The notes beneath the pieces are model-generated. The model searched no databases. It had not been told where the DNA came from and was given only the letters and a program-made list of their open reading frames with translations. A program made the translations under genes and the position numbers. Shown piece after piece: positions 1-9,299 of a DNA stretch of 64,000 bases. Positions within the stretch are counted from its first letter, which is position 1, and every line of letters begins with the position of its first letter. Source of the DNA: Pedobacter steynii (GTDB taxonomy: Bacteria > Bacteroidota > Bacteroidia > Sphingobacteriales > Sphingobacteriaceae). The stretch covers positions 1,860,001 through 1,924,000 of the forward strand of contig NZ_CP017141.1 of NCBI RefSeq assembly GCF_001721645.1. Reading direction: 5' to 3'.

Positions 1-611
1 CCTCTAAAGCGGCCATTGGAAATCTCCTGAAGCCCCTTAGGGACACTAACGCTAATCAGGATGCTATCTACCTCATCGCTTTGATGGTCTTTGTTTGGCC
101 ACCAGCTACTGGCCCCCAGACCCTGACAGGCTACAGATACCCAGGGGTTGCCGGATTTATCTTTGCTGAAAATAAACCCTCCGTCCCATGGCGGGGTTTT
201 AGCAATGATCGGATTTCCGGAGTAAAACACGGTAAAGCTTTCTTTACTGCCTTTGTTAATATTTTGTTGGAAGTCAACAAAAACCGCATTGTGCTCCCTT
301 TTAAAGGGTACATTTTTATTTTTATAAACAACTTTTTCTACTCTTAGATTCTCAAACAGGTCAAATTGTAATTTACTGAGATCACGGGTAGCTGTAAACC
401 TGAATTCATTGCTCCCGGTAATGGATTTCTGGTCTATATCTATTTTTACGTCTAAGTGATAGTAATTGATATCGTAGCAGCTACGCAAAGGGCTGAGCGT
501 TCCTCTCAGGCTATCAGCGCGGCTGGTTATGTTCTTTTCAGACATCAGCTGAGCGCTGCTAAACTGATTGAAGCTCAATAAGGCGAGGGTCAGATATAAA
601 ATCTTTTTCAT
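1..611 (-). CDS. M1-family aminopeptidase, N-terminal part (cut by left window edge)
   Basis: The frame is open from an ATG at 611 to the left edge, so only about 203 N-terminal residues are visible. It begins with a signal peptide ending near SSAQ and continues into a beta-rich segment with motifs such as YYHLDVKIDI, GSNEFRFTA and PWDGGFIFSK, followed by WWPNKDHQSDE. These are typical of the N-terminal beta domain of secreted Bacteroidota M1 zinc aminopeptidases. The HExxH catalytic domain would lie beyond the window, so catalytic competence cannot be judged. It starts 8 bases after the ester-hydrolase-like gene upstream on the same strand, so the two are probably co-transcribed. Family assignment is by recognition of the N-terminal domain. 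Confidence 0.8.
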   Translation of the reverse strand, partial: MKKILYLTLALLSFNQFSSAQLMSEKNITSRADSLRGTLSPLRSCYDINYYHLDVKIDIDQKSITGSNEFRFTATRDLSKLQFDLFENLRVEKVVYKNKNVPFKREHNAVFVDFQQNINKGSKESFTVFYSGNPIIAKTPPWDGGFIFSKDKSGNPWVSVACQGLGASSWWPNKDHQSDEVDSILISVSVPKGLQEISNGRFR

Positions 612-619
612 GGTTCAGA

Positions 620-2497
620 TTAGGGTTTTAATACGGTCAGGGATACGGAGGAAGGATTTAGTTCATCATGATAAATGCGGTGAACTGCCTTTTGAAAATC
701 ATCGTCTGATGCATGATAGATGTCTGTAAACTTTTGTGGGTTACGGTCTACCAGAGGGAACCAGGAATTTTGAACCTGAATCATAATCCTATGTCCTTTC
801 TTGAAGGTGTGTGCGACATCAGGGATGCTATAATTGACCTTTGTGACTTTTCCCGGCACAAATGGCTCAGGCTTTTCAAAACTATTTCTGAACTTTCCAC
901 GCATGACCTCTCCACGTACCAGCATCTGATATCCACCCATAATGATGTTTTTGGGATTAGGTTCCATTGGAAGTGCATCTTCCGGATAAACATCGATTAG
1001 TTTAACTACATAATCTGCGTCTGTTCCTGAGGTAGAAACGACAAGATTAGCTGTAATTGGCCCTGTTAATGTAAAATCCTCGTCAAGCACTTCTGTTTGG
1101 AAAACTTGTACATCAGGTCTCCGTGCTGCAAAACGCTGATCGTCGATCATGTATTCTCTTGTTCTTCTGGCCTGTACACCATCCTGATAAGGGACCGGGT
1201 TGGCCGGATTACTTTCGTATTGGTTATAGCTGTTGGATACGTTAGGCTTCAGGAAGCTAAGCTTGCCTTCGGGCTGAAAGTAAAGTGTTTTGTTTTCCGT
1301 GTTCTTTGGTGGCCAGGTTTCAAAACCTTTCCATTCGTTACTTCCGGTAATGAAAATATTGGCTTCAGCAATTTTAGCGTCAGGGGCATCTTTCAGGTAG
1401 TGCATAAAAAATGGAAATTCCAGGTTCTTCTGATACCAGGTACTGGTTGGCTGTCCAAAGCTGATGTCTCCAAAACTCTCACCGGTTCCTCTGGCCCAGC
1501 CTCCATGGAACCATGGCCCCATTACAAGATTGTTTTTTGTAGTTGGGTTTTGTTTCTCTATTGCCTGGTAGGTATGTAATGCACCATAAGCATCTTCTGC
1601 ATCAAAGAATCCCCCTACTACAAGTACAGCTGGTTTTATTCCAGTTAAATGTGGTCGGATGTTCATCGCCTTCCAGAAGGCATCATAATTGCCATGTGTC
1701 ATGAGGTCATCCCAGAATTTGATGCTGTCGCCAAAATATTTTTGCTTTACATTTTTTAATGCACCAACATTCAGGTAAAAACGATAGTTATCGGTGATGG
1801 GATATTTAAAAGGTTTAGGACCTTTATCCGGAGTAATTGGTTTTGGCCTCGGAACACCGAACGAAGAGTAGAAGCTGAAAGCATCTGCCAGCATAAACGC
1901 GCCGTTATGATGAAAATCATCACCCATAAACCAATCGGTAACGGGGGCTTGTGGAGATACGGCTTTTAAGCCCTTATGTGCGCCGGGAAGAGCTGCAGTG
2001 GAGTAAAATCCAGGATAAGAAATGCCATAGATTCCTGCTTTACCATTGTTGTCAGGGATATTTTTGATAAGCCAGTCTATTGTATCGTAGGTGTCTGAGC
2101 TTTCATCAATATCTTTTTTTCCTTTTTTCTGATCCAGGTGTGGTCTCACATCAACAAATTCACCCTCGCTCATCCATTTTCCGCGAACATCCTGGTATAC
2201 AAAAATGAATCCTTCTCTGAGAAATAAAGGAGAAGGGCCCAACGTCGTCTTGAACTTGTCTTCTCCGTAAGGAGAGACCGTATAAGGAGTACGGTTAATC
2301 ATAAAGGGGTATTTTTTTCCTTTATGCTTGGGGATATAAATCGCGGTAAATAGTTTAATGCCATCGCGCATAGGAATATTGCGTTCGATCTTTGTGTAAT
2401 TCTCACGTACATAGGCGGAATCTGATTGCTGGGCGAAGGCCGAAGTTCCTGCGAAAAGCAGGATCGGTACCAGCCAGGAAAATTTAAAGCGGGTCAT
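620..2497 (-). CDS. Exported CocE/NonD hydrolase, alpha-amino acid ester hydrolase type
   Basis: A 625-residue protein with a signal peptide (cleavage near AFAQ, residue 23). It has the alpha/beta-hydrolase fold of the X-Pro dipeptidyl-peptidase / CocE class. Visible catalytic elements are the nucleophile elbow GISYPG (Ser160), Asp299 in GGFFDAEDAYG and His331 in GPWFHGGW. Asp299 is followed by Glu301 and Asp302, and MGDDFHHN lies near 193. In alpha-amino acid ester hydrolases such residues form a carboxylate cluster that binds the substrate's free amino group. The family acts on alpha-amino esters and beta-lactam side chains, and the C-terminal jelly-roll domain fits the usual length. The periplasmic location and the M1 aminopeptidase downstream suggest a role in peptide or amino-ester use. 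Substrate is inferred; glutaryl-7-ACA-acylase-like annotation is the main alternative. Confidence 0.85.
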   Translation of the reverse strand: MTRFKFSWLVPILLFAGTSAFAQQSDSAYVRENYTKIERNIPMRDGIKLFTAIYIPKHKGKKYPFMINRTPYTVSPYGEDKFKTTLGPSPLFLREGFIFVYQDVRGKWMSEGEFVDVRPHLDQKKGKKDIDESSDTYDTIDWLIKNIPDNNGKAGIYGISYPGFYSTAALPGAHKGLKAVSPQAPVTDWFMGDDFHHNGAFMLADAFSFYSSFGVPRPKPITPDKGPKPFKYPITDNYRFYLNVGALKNVKQKYFGDSIKFWDDLMTHGNYDAFWKAMNIRPHLTGIKPAVLVVGGFFDAEDAYGALHTYQAIEKQNPTTKNNLVMGPWFHGGWARGTGESFGDISFGQPTSTWYQKNLEFPFFMHYLKDAPDAKIAEANIFITGSNEWKGFETWPPKNTENKTLYFQPEGKLSFLKPNVSNSYNQYESNPANPVPYQDGVQARRTREYMIDDQRFAARRPDVQVFQTEVLDEDFTLTGPITANLVVSTSGTDADYVVKLIDVYPEDALPMEPNPKNIIMGGYQMLVRGEVMRGKFRNSFEKPEPFVPGKVTKVNYSIPDVAHTFKKGHRIMIQVQNSWFPLVDRNPQKFTDIYHASDDDFQKAVHRIYHDELNPSSVSLTVLKP

Positions 2498-2617
2498 GTT
2501 GGGTATCGGTTTTTATTGAAGCTTAAATATACAGAAAACGTCTGCTCATTTTAGTCATTGTAACATTAAAGATGAGGAAAGAATTGGAATTTGGGCTATT
2601 ATTAGAGTAAGGTTTAT

Positions 2618-2625
2618 TAACTTTG
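2618..2625 (+). promoter_or_regulatory. Candidate -7 element of lpd
   Basis: TAACTTTG matches the Bacteroidota -7 consensus TAnnTTTG and lies 22 bases before the lpd start codon, implying a leader of roughly 15 bases. A TTG that could serve as -33 element sits 24 bases upstream, slightly far. No Shine-Dalgarno sequence is seen. Confidence 0.5.
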
Positions 2626-2647
2626 TGCAACAAAAAAAATCCTTTAT

Positions 2648-4054
2648 ATGCAATACGATGTAGTTGTTATTGGCTCGGGCCCGGGCGGTTATGTTGGAGC
2701 AATCAGATGTGCCCAACTAGGCTTAAAAACGGCAGTGATAGAAAAATATAAAACTTTCGGCGGTACCTGCTTAAATGTAGGTTGTATCCCGTCAAAAGCA
2801 TTGTTAGACTCTTCAGAGCATTTTCACAATGCGGCACATACTTTCCAGACCCACGGTATTAACCTTAAAGATCTGAAAGTAGATATGCCACAGATGATTG
2901 CACGTAAGGATGATGTGGTAGCACAGAATACTGCCGGAATTCAGTATCTCTTCAAAAAGAATAAAATTGATTCTTTTCAGGGTTTGGGCTCTTTTGTCGA
3001 TAAAAACACAATTAAAATCACAAAAGAAGATGGTACTACCGAAACGATAACCGCAAAGAATGTGATCATTGCATCGGGTTCTAAGCCTACTGCTTTACCT
3101 TTTTTACCAATTGATAAAAAAAGAATCATTACTTCAACTGAAGCATTGAACATTAAAGAGGTTCCTAAAGAAATGGTAGTGATCGGTGGCGGTGTAATCG
3201 GTTTAGAACTGGGATCAGTTTATGCACGCTTAGGCACTAAAGTGTCTGTAGTTGAATTTATGCCGGCTATTATTGGAACAATGGATGCTGGTTTAGGTAA
3301 AGAGCTTCAGCGCGTATTGAAGAAATCTTTGGGCATGGAATTCTACATGGGTCATAAAGTAACCGGTGCAACTGCTAAAGGCAAAAGAGTAACTGTGACT
3401 GCGGATAATGCAAAAGGAGAGCAGGTAAAACTGGAAGCTGATTATTGCATCGTAGCAGTAGGTCGTACCGCTTATACTGAAGGATTAGGATTAGAAAATA
3501 TCGGCATCAAAACGGAAGAGCGTGGTAACAAGATCCCGGTAAATGCGCATCTTGAGACTGCTGTTCCCGGAGTATATGCAATTGGTGATGTGATTAAAGG
3601 GGCAATGCTTGCTCATAAAGCCGAAGATGAAGGAGTTTATGTTGCGGAGACTTTAGCCGGACAAAAACCACATATCAATTACAATCTGATTCCCGGTGTG
3701 GTTTATACCTGGCCGGAAGTTGCTTCAGTAGGATTTACAGAAGAACAACTGAAAGAACAAGGTACTGCCTATAAAGCAGGCTCGTTTCCTTTCAAAGCAA
3801 GTGGACGTGCAAAAGCAAGTATGGATACAGATGGTTTTGTAAAGGTTCTGGCTGATGCCAAAACTGATGAGATTCTAGGTGTGCATATGATTGGTCCACG
3901 TGCAGCTGATATGATTGCTGAGGCTGTTGTAGCGATGGAATTCCGTGCTTCAGCGGAGGATATTGCAAGAATTTGCCACGCACATCCAACATATACAGAA
4001 GCAATTAAAGAAGCGGCCATGGCTGCAACTGATAATAGAGCAATACACATGTAA
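2648..4054 (+). CDS. lpd: Dihydrolipoyl dehydrogenase (E3)
   Basis: A 468-residue flavoprotein disulfide reductase of normal E3 length. It has the N-terminal FAD fold GSGPGG (residues 9-14), the redox-active disulfide in GGTCLNVGC (Cys41 and Cys46), the NAD-binding GGGVIGLELG, the second FAD motif AIGDV and the C-terminal HAHPTYTE with the His-Glu dyad. It reoxidises dihydrolipoamide for pyruvate and 2-oxoacid dehydrogenases and for the glycine cleavage system, whose P protein is encoded at 41791-44670. It is monocistronic between a divergent gene and a bidirectional terminator, so it could serve several complexes. Assignment is firm; which complex dominates is not visible. Confidence 0.97.
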   Translation: MQYDVVVIGSGPGGYVGAIRCAQLGLKTAVIEKYKTFGGTCLNVGCIPSKALLDSSEHFHNAAHTFQTHGINLKDLKVDMPQMIARKDDVVAQNTAGIQYLFKKNKIDSFQGLGSFVDKNTIKITKEDGTTETITAKNVIIASGSKPTALPFLPIDKKRIITSTEALNIKEVPKEMVVIGGGVIGLELGSVYARLGTKVSVVEFMPAIIGTMDAGLGKELQRVLKKSLGMEFYMGHKVTGATAKGKRVTVTADNAKGEQVKLEADYCIVAVGRTAYTEGLGLENIGIKTEERGNKIPVNAHLETAVPGVYAIGDVIKGAMLAHKAEDEGVYVAETLAGQKPHINYNLIPGVVYTWPEVASVGFTEEQLKEQGTAYKAGSFPFKASGRAKASMDTDGFVKVLADAKTDEILGVHMIGPRAADMIAEAVVAMEFRASAEDIARICHAHPTYTEAIKEAAMAATDNRAIHM

Positions 4055-4066
4055 TCATTATGATTA

Positions 4067-4110
4067 CTCATAAAAAAGGTCGCAGATTAATCTGCGGCCT
4101 TTTTTATGAG
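4067..4110. terminator. Bidirectional intrinsic terminator between lpd and the M14-like gene
   Basis: A near-perfect inverted repeat with a GC-rich core (GGTCGCAGAT / ATCTGCGGCC, one G-T mismatch) flanked by an A-run on the left and a T-run on the right, so it works in both directions. It overlaps the 3' end of the minus-strand gene. Confidence 0.9.
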
Positions 4111-4905
4111 TTCTGGATAACTCTCTCTTAATGCCCTGACTCCGGCTTCTATCAACATTAAATTGTCTTCCAGGTGTCCGTGCTGAACTTCAACATTCAG
4201 ATATGGAATATTATTCTTCATGGCATAAATCGAAAGGGATCCATCATCTTCTGCTTCCTGATGTTGAAGAACCACATTTACATTCTCTTTTTTTAGCTTG
4301 CTGAATAAAACCCTTTCTGTAACCAGGATTAGATCATCCGGATCCATCATCGGATTGACATGTACAGAGTCTGCGACATTTTCTAATTCAGCTCCGGGAA
4401 GATAAGAGGAGATTCCAAAACCTTCATCACCATTATTATGGAGCGTAAAAATGTAACCTAGCCTTGCGGGTTGATAAAAGTTCAGAATTTCTTTGGCAAC
4501 TTCAGCGAGTTGATCAACAATGATCTGTTCATCAGCCTGTCCATATTTTTTAAGTCCGGTTGAAATACCTTCCCTGGAGTAGATGCTATTGGGATCAGTC
4601 TGATAATTCAGTCCTTCATAGCTGAATTCAAAATTTCTTTGCCCTCCATATTGGCAGTCAATGATGCTTCCTCCATTTAAACGGATGTAATCGAAAGCGG
4701 CTTTTACGCCTGTATCCTCATCATCATGAATAGCAAGAAAGCTGATTTTTTGAGCTCCGTATTTATATTTTACCAATTCAATAGAGCGATCGCTTAGTTC
4801 CAGAAAAGTGGAGTCCATAGTCATCCCTTCAAATACGGGAGGGTGCTGTGCACTTGAATTCAACCAGACACAAGTGAGTAAAGTTAATATCATATGCTTC
4901 ATCAT
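4087..4905 (-). CDS. Exported protein of unknown function with M14-like zinc-site motifs
   Basis: A 272-residue protein with a signal peptide ending near NSSAQ (residue 20). I do not recognise a named family. Three features recall metallocarboxypeptidases of the M14 type: HDDE (His60, Glu63) matches HxxE, HNNGDEG (His156) could be the third zinc ligand, and NVEVQHG (Glu239) sits where the catalytic glutamate is expected. GGQRNFEF followed by DPNSIYS resembles the arginine/asparagine substrate-binding region of related amidohydrolases. It may be an exported peptidase or amidase for cell-wall or peptide amides. It shares a terminator with lpd and follows the efflux operon terminator, so it is probably transcribed alone. 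The metallopeptidase reading is inference. Confidence 0.6.
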   Translation of the reverse strand: MMKHMILTLLTCVWLNSSAQHPPVFEGMTMDSTFLELSDRSIELVKYKYGAQKISFLAIHDDEDTGVKAAFDYIRLNGGSIIDCQYGGQRNFEFSYEGLNYQTDPNSIYSREGISTGLKKYGQADEQIIVDQLAEVAKEILNFYQPARLGYIFTLHNNGDEGFGISSYLPGAELENVADSVHVNPMMDPDDLILVTERVLFSKLKKENVNVVLQHQEAEDDGSLSIYAMKNNIPYLNVEVQHGHLEDNLMLIEAGVRALRESYPELIKKAAD

Positions 4906-4949
4906 ACCTGCAGTATAGCAAAACTCTGACCACTATTGCCTTGTAAAAC

Positions 4950-4985
4950 AAAAAAGAGGAATCCAGACATGGATTCCTCTTTTTT
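4950..4985 (-). terminator. Terminator of the RND efflux operon
   Basis: Arms AAAAAAGAGGAATCC and GGATTCCTCTTTTTT enclose a six-base loop. It lies 17 bases after the pump gene stop on the minus strand and ends in a T-run in that direction. Confidence 0.9.
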
Positions 4986-5002
4986 ATGATGAGGGAAGAC
5001 GG

Positions 5003-8000
5003 TTAATGATGTCCGCCTTCCAGATCGTATTCTTTTACTTCTTTATGGTCGTAAGGCTCAGCAATCAGCTCTTCCATACTTTTGCCCTTTTTATTAAAGC
5101 CAAAGCGGTCCAGGATGCTGTCGAATACCTGGTACATCACCGGTACTACAATCAGCGTAAGGAATAATGAACTCGTTAGTCCACCTACGATTACCCATGC
5201 CAGACCATTTTTCCATTCCGCACCAGCACCACTTGCCAATGCGATAGGAAGCATACCGATTACCATGGCAATAGTTGTCATCAGGATCGGGCGCAAACGG
5301 GCATGATTGGCCAGAACAAGTGCCTCATGGGTTGTTTTTCCTTCTGCTTTCATCTGGTTCGTAAAATCGACCAGGATAATCGCATTCTTTGCTACCAAAC
5401 CAATTAGCATAATTAAACCTAAAATGGTAAAGATACCCAATGAGTTATTGGTCAGTGCCAGGGCAAGTAGTGCTCCGATTACCGATAAAGGAATCGAGAA
5501 CATCACCACGAACGGATAAACAAAACTGTCGTAAAGAGCTACCATGATCAGGTATACGAGGATAATGGAAGCCATTAAGGCGATTCCTAAGGTACCAAAT
5601 CCTTCACTTTGGTTCTCCTGGTCACCAGCCCATACATAACTTACACCTACGGGTTTTTTCAGTTCGCCACTTTTCTCCATTTGATCTAACTTGTCCTGTA
5701 GTTCGGCTACGATTGTTCCTGTTGGCCTACCAATAGACTGTGCTTTTACGGAAACTGAAGTACTCTTATCTCGACGTTCCAGCTGACTTGGTCCGGCGCC
5801 TTCTTTAATATCTGCGAATTGCGATAGTTTTACCTGTTGCCCGGTCGAATTGATGAAAACAAGGTTTCTTACATCATCAATATCTTTACGGTTGAAAGTC
5901 TGGTAACGAATATTAATGTCGTATTCATATTCTCCTTTACGGTATTTACCATCTGTGTTTCCACTAAATGCAGTTTGCATCGTGGTACCAACAGTTTGTA
6001 AGGTTAATCCTAAAGCAGCCATTTTATCACGATCTACCTGAACATTAATCTCCGGACTACCTTTCTCTACCGAAAGTTTGATCTCTGCAGAACCCTGGAT
6101 CTTGCTTAGTACCTTCATTGCACCTTCTGCATATTTCATGGCGCTATCCAGGTCTGAACCCATAACTACCATGTCAATAGGGGCATTTTCAGCAATACCT
6201 AAAATACTGATTGGCACTGTTTTTACTTTTGCTCCAACAAGGAATTTTGCCAGCTCACGACTTACTTTAGTCGCATAGATACTGGATTCGTCTTCACGTT
6301 CTTTACGCTCTACCAATTTAACATTGATCTCAGACTTATAGGCAGTTGCCTGAGTTCCTCCAAAGTCTCCACTGGATTGTCCTACTGTGGTGATCAATTG
6401 TATAATCTCTGGTTTTTTAGATAGGAAGGCCTCTGCCTGCTGAGTAACCTGGTTTGTTTTCTCAATAGAAGCATCTTTAGGCAATTCTATCTGTACCAGG
6501 AACTCCCCTTTATCACTCTTAGGGAAGAACTCTGTTCCGATGAAACCACCAATGGTTAGCCCACATGAACTAAGTAATAAAAGGAATACGCCAATTAAGG
6601 TAATCGCTTTATGGCGTAAAGTCCATTCTAAGATACCAGTTACCCAAACCGTGAATTTGTGTAGCTGACTTTCGAACCATAGGATAAAACGTCCGAACAC
6701 ATTTTTACCTTCAATCTTTTCCAGTTTACCAAAACGTGAAGACAATAGCGGAACGATGGTAAATGAGGTAACCAATGATAGGAGGGTAGCAATAATTACC
6801 ACCACACAGAACTGGCGTAAAATGTTGGATACCAGTCCTGAACTTACCGCAATCGGGAAGAATACCACCACAATTACCAGGGTAATGGAAACAACAGTAA
6901 ATCCGATTTCGCTGGTGGCATCGTATGCCGCACGAACTCTGTTTTTACCCATTTCCATGTGCCTGTATATATTTTCCAATACCACGATCGCATCATCCAC
7001 AAGGATACCTACCACAAGGGAAAGTCCAAGTAATGACATCAGGTTCAAGGTATAGCCAAACAATCCGATTCCAATGAATGTAGCAATCAGGGATGCAGGA
7101 ATGGAAACCATTACAATGGCCGCGTTACGTAAACTGTGCAGAAAGAACAACATCACAAAAGCTACGAGAATAATCGCAAGGATTAAATCGTGGATTACCG
7201 CATCGGCAGACTCCAATGTAAAGATGGAACTGTCGTTTACGATCAACATCTTTAGATCATTTGCCTTGTAGTCATTTTGAAGGGTCTCTACAATCTTATG
7301 CATTCCCTTACTTACTTCTACCGCATTCGCATCAGACTGCTTGATAATCTGAATGGCAATTGCACCTTTTCTATCGATACGCGCAATTTTTTCTACTTCC
7401 TTTTGTGCATCCTGAACATCGGCAACATCACTTAGTCTGATTTGTGCTCCTGCTTTACTGGTTGCGACAACCAAATTTCTCAACTCATCTATCGATTTAT
7501 ATTTACCAGATAAACGGATGAGTACGTCCTGATTTTCAGTCTTCACACTTCCTGTAGGGAAATCGAGATTGGAAGTTAAAATGGATTGTTGAATCTGTGG
7601 TACAGATAGGCCGTAACCTTGTATTTTGTCTGCATCCAGTCCGACTACGATCTCACGTTCCTGCCCACCTACCAGGTTGACCTGTGCTACCCCTGTAACC
7701 CTGGAAAGGATTGGAGCAATACGTTTATCAATTAAGTCGTAAAAAGCAGCATCGTCCATTTTTGCGGATGCTGACATGGTGATTACCGGTAAATCATCCA
7801 ATGAGAACTTATTCAGGGATGGTGGTTTTACGTCCGTAGGTAAATCTGCAAGGATCGCATTTACTTTACGTTGAGCCTCATTTAATGATAAATCTACATT
7901 GGCTTTATCATTTAGGGTAATCGTCACTACGGATAAACTCTCATAAGATACTGCATTCAGCTTCTTAATGTTTTCCATAGAGGAGACCGCATCCTCAATC

Positions 8001-8197
8001 TTCTTGGTCACGGTATTTTCCACCTCATTTGGTGAAGCTCCCGGATATATTGTGGAAATGGATACTACGTTGTTCGAGAACTTTGGTAACAACTCGTAAC
8101 TAAGCCCAAAGTAGCTCAATAATCCCATTAGCGTTAGTACGGTAAAAACCACAATAACGAGGGTTGGGCGCTTTATTGAAATTTCTGTTATTTTCAT
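5003..8197 (-). CDS. RND efflux pump, inner-membrane permease
   Basis: A 1064-residue AcrB/MexB-class permease of normal length, using the proton gradient to export drugs or lipophilic compounds. It shows the twofold RND repeat: TM1 at the N-terminus, a first periplasmic porter domain, TM2-6 with the paired acids LVDDAIVVLEN near residue 400 (proton relay in TM4), a second porter domain beginning at FFPKSDKG, and TM8-12 with GLVAKNAIILVDF (relay lysine in TM10). The His-rich tail ends GGHH. It is the last gene of tetR-tolC-adaptor-pump, 37 bases after the adaptor. Substrate is not deducible; the heavy-metal subclass is less likely because its Met clusters are not seen. Confidence 0.95.
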   Translation of the reverse strand: MKITEISIKRPTLVIVVFTVLTLMGLLSYFGLSYELLPKFSNNVVSISTIYPGASPNEVENTVTKKIEDAVSSMENIKKLNAVSYESLSVVTITLNDKANVDLSLNEAQRKVNAILADLPTDVKPPSLNKFSLDDLPVITMSASAKMDDAAFYDLIDKRIAPILSRVTGVAQVNLVGGQEREIVVGLDADKIQGYGLSVPQIQQSILTSNLDFPTGSVKTENQDVLIRLSGKYKSIDELRNLVVATSKAGAQIRLSDVADVQDAQKEVEKIARIDRKGAIAIQIIKQSDANAVEVSKGMHKIVETLQNDYKANDLKMLIVNDSSIFTLESADAVIHDLILAIILVAFVMLFFLHSLRNAAIVMVSIPASLIATFIGIGLFGYTLNLMSLLGLSLVVGILVDDAIVVLENIYRHMEMGKNRVRAAYDATSEIGFTVVSITLVIVVVFFPIAVSSGLVSNILRQFCVVVIIATLLSLVTSFTIVPLLSSRFGKLEKIEGKNVFGRFILWFESQLHKFTVWVTGILEWTLRHKAITLIGVFLLLLSSCGLTIGGFIGTEFFPKSDKGEFLVQIELPKDASIEKTNQVTQQAEAFLSKKPEIIQLITTVGQSSGDFGGTQATAYKSEINVKLVERKEREDESSIYATKVSRELAKFLVGAKVKTVPISILGIAENAPIDMVVMGSDLDSAMKYAEGAMKVLSKIQGSAEIKLSVEKGSPEINVQVDRDKMAALGLTLQTVGTTMQTAFSGNTDGKYRKGEYEYDINIRYQTFNRKDIDDVRNLVFINSTGQQVKLSQFADIKEGAGPSQLERRDKSTSVSVKAQSIGRPTGTIVAELQDKLDQMEKSGELKKPVGVSYVWAGDQENQSEGFGTLGIALMASIILVYLIMVALYDSFVYPFVVMFSIPLSVIGALLALALTNNSLGIFTILGLIMLIGLVAKNAIILVDFTNQMKAEGKTTHEALVLANHARLRPILMTTIAMVIGMLPIALASGAGAEWKNGLAWVIVGGLTSSLFLTLIVVPVMYQVFDSILDRFGFNKKGKSMEELIAEPYDHKEVKEYDLEGGHH

Positions 8198-8234
8198 CAG
8201 AATGTATTTATATTTTTCATTGTAAAGGCCTATT

Positions 8235-9299
8235 CTATTTCACAGGAGCAACCGGGGTACCGTCAATAAGATTGATCTGACCGCTGGTAATTACTGTTTC
8301 ACCTTCTTTCAGGCCGTCAAGGATTTCCACATTCTCTCCCAGAATTCTTCCAGCAACTACTTTACGTAATACTGCTTTATTTCCCTCTCCTAAAACGAAG
8401 ATCTGGTTGCTGCTTACGCTACCTACAAATGAACCACGTGGAATGGTTAATGAAGGCGCCTGACTAGGGAACTTGAAGATGGCAGTACCATACATTCCTG
8501 CTTTAATCGTATTTTTCTTATTATTTTCCACCATGATCTCAATAGGGAAATTTAAAGAAGCATCTGCTTTGGCTGCAATGAAAGTAATTTTGCCAAGGTA
8601 ATCGTCAGCAGGAAATACATTTGATTTAATTTGTACCTGATCGCCAACTTTAAGATTCGCTACCTGAGATTCATTTACACTTACTTTTAGTTTCAATCTC
8701 GAAACATCTACCAATTCAAACATTTGTGTACCCTGTGAATTTACAAAAGCACCTACCTCAATATATTTTTTGTTCACAATACCATTGATCGGAGATTTGA
8801 TGTTGGCGTCGCTTACTCTTCTCTGACTGCTTTGCAACCTTAGTTTTGCATTTTGAACAGCCAATTTTGCCTGATCTAATTGTTGTTGGGTTACTCCACC
8901 TGTTTTGAATGAGCTGCTATATCTGGCTTCGTCTCTGATGGCATTCTGAAGGTTTGCTTCTGCAGTTTCTTTGTCTGTGTTTAAAATCTCTGCATCAATA
9001 CGGGCTAAAGGTTGACCTTTAGTTACTCTATCACCTTCTTCTACATAGATTTTGGTTACACGTCCAGCATTTTCTGATAAGAAATTCAGCTCCTGATTAG
9101 GCGCAAATGTTCCGTTTGCACTAAAATCAAGGTTAATTGCTTGTCGTGCAATCACTGCAGTACGAACGCTGATTGCACCGCTACCTTGAGCTACTATTGC
9201 CGTTTTTGCCGCATTTTTCTTTTTATTGTTGCTTAATACCAGGAAGATTCCTGCTATGGCAAGTATGATTACTAAGGCTGTAATAATTCCTCTTTTCAT
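8235..9299 (-). CDS. RND efflux periplasmic adaptor (membrane fusion protein)
   Basis: A 354-residue adaptor linking the pump to the TolC-like channel. An N-terminal transmembrane anchor or uncleaved signal (residues 5-24) lacks a lipobox cysteine. Then come a lipoyl half-domain (GRVTKIYVEEGDRVTKG), a short alpha-helical hairpin (residues about 100-160), the second lipoyl half (IKSPINGIVNKKYIEVG) and beta-barrel and membrane-proximal domains. The start codon overlaps the tolC-like gene's stop by four bases (9296-9299), indicating translational coupling. Its position between channel and pump genes confirms the assignment. Confidence 0.94.
   Translation of the reverse strand: MKRGIITALVIILAIAGIFLVLSNNKKKNAAKTAIVAQGSGAISVRTAVIARQAINLDFSANGTFAPNQELNFLSENAGRVTKIYVEEGDRVTKGQPLARIDAEILNTDKETAEANLQNAIRDEARYSSSFKTGGVTQQQLDQAKLAVQNAKLRLQSSQRRVSDANIKSPINGIVNKKYIEVGAFVNSQGTQMFELVDVSRLKLKVSVNESQVANLKVGDQVQIKSNVFPADDYLGKITFIAAKADASLNFPIEIMVENNKKNTIKAGMYGTAIFKFPSQAPSLTIPRGSFVGSVSSNQIFVLGEGNKAVLRKVVAGRILGENVEILDGLKEGETVITSGQINLIDGTPVAPVK

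Noticed and set aside
1097..1579. Long plus-strand open frame inside the ester hydrolase gene
   Set aside because: Shadow of the real minus-strand gene; composition and sequence are not protein-like.
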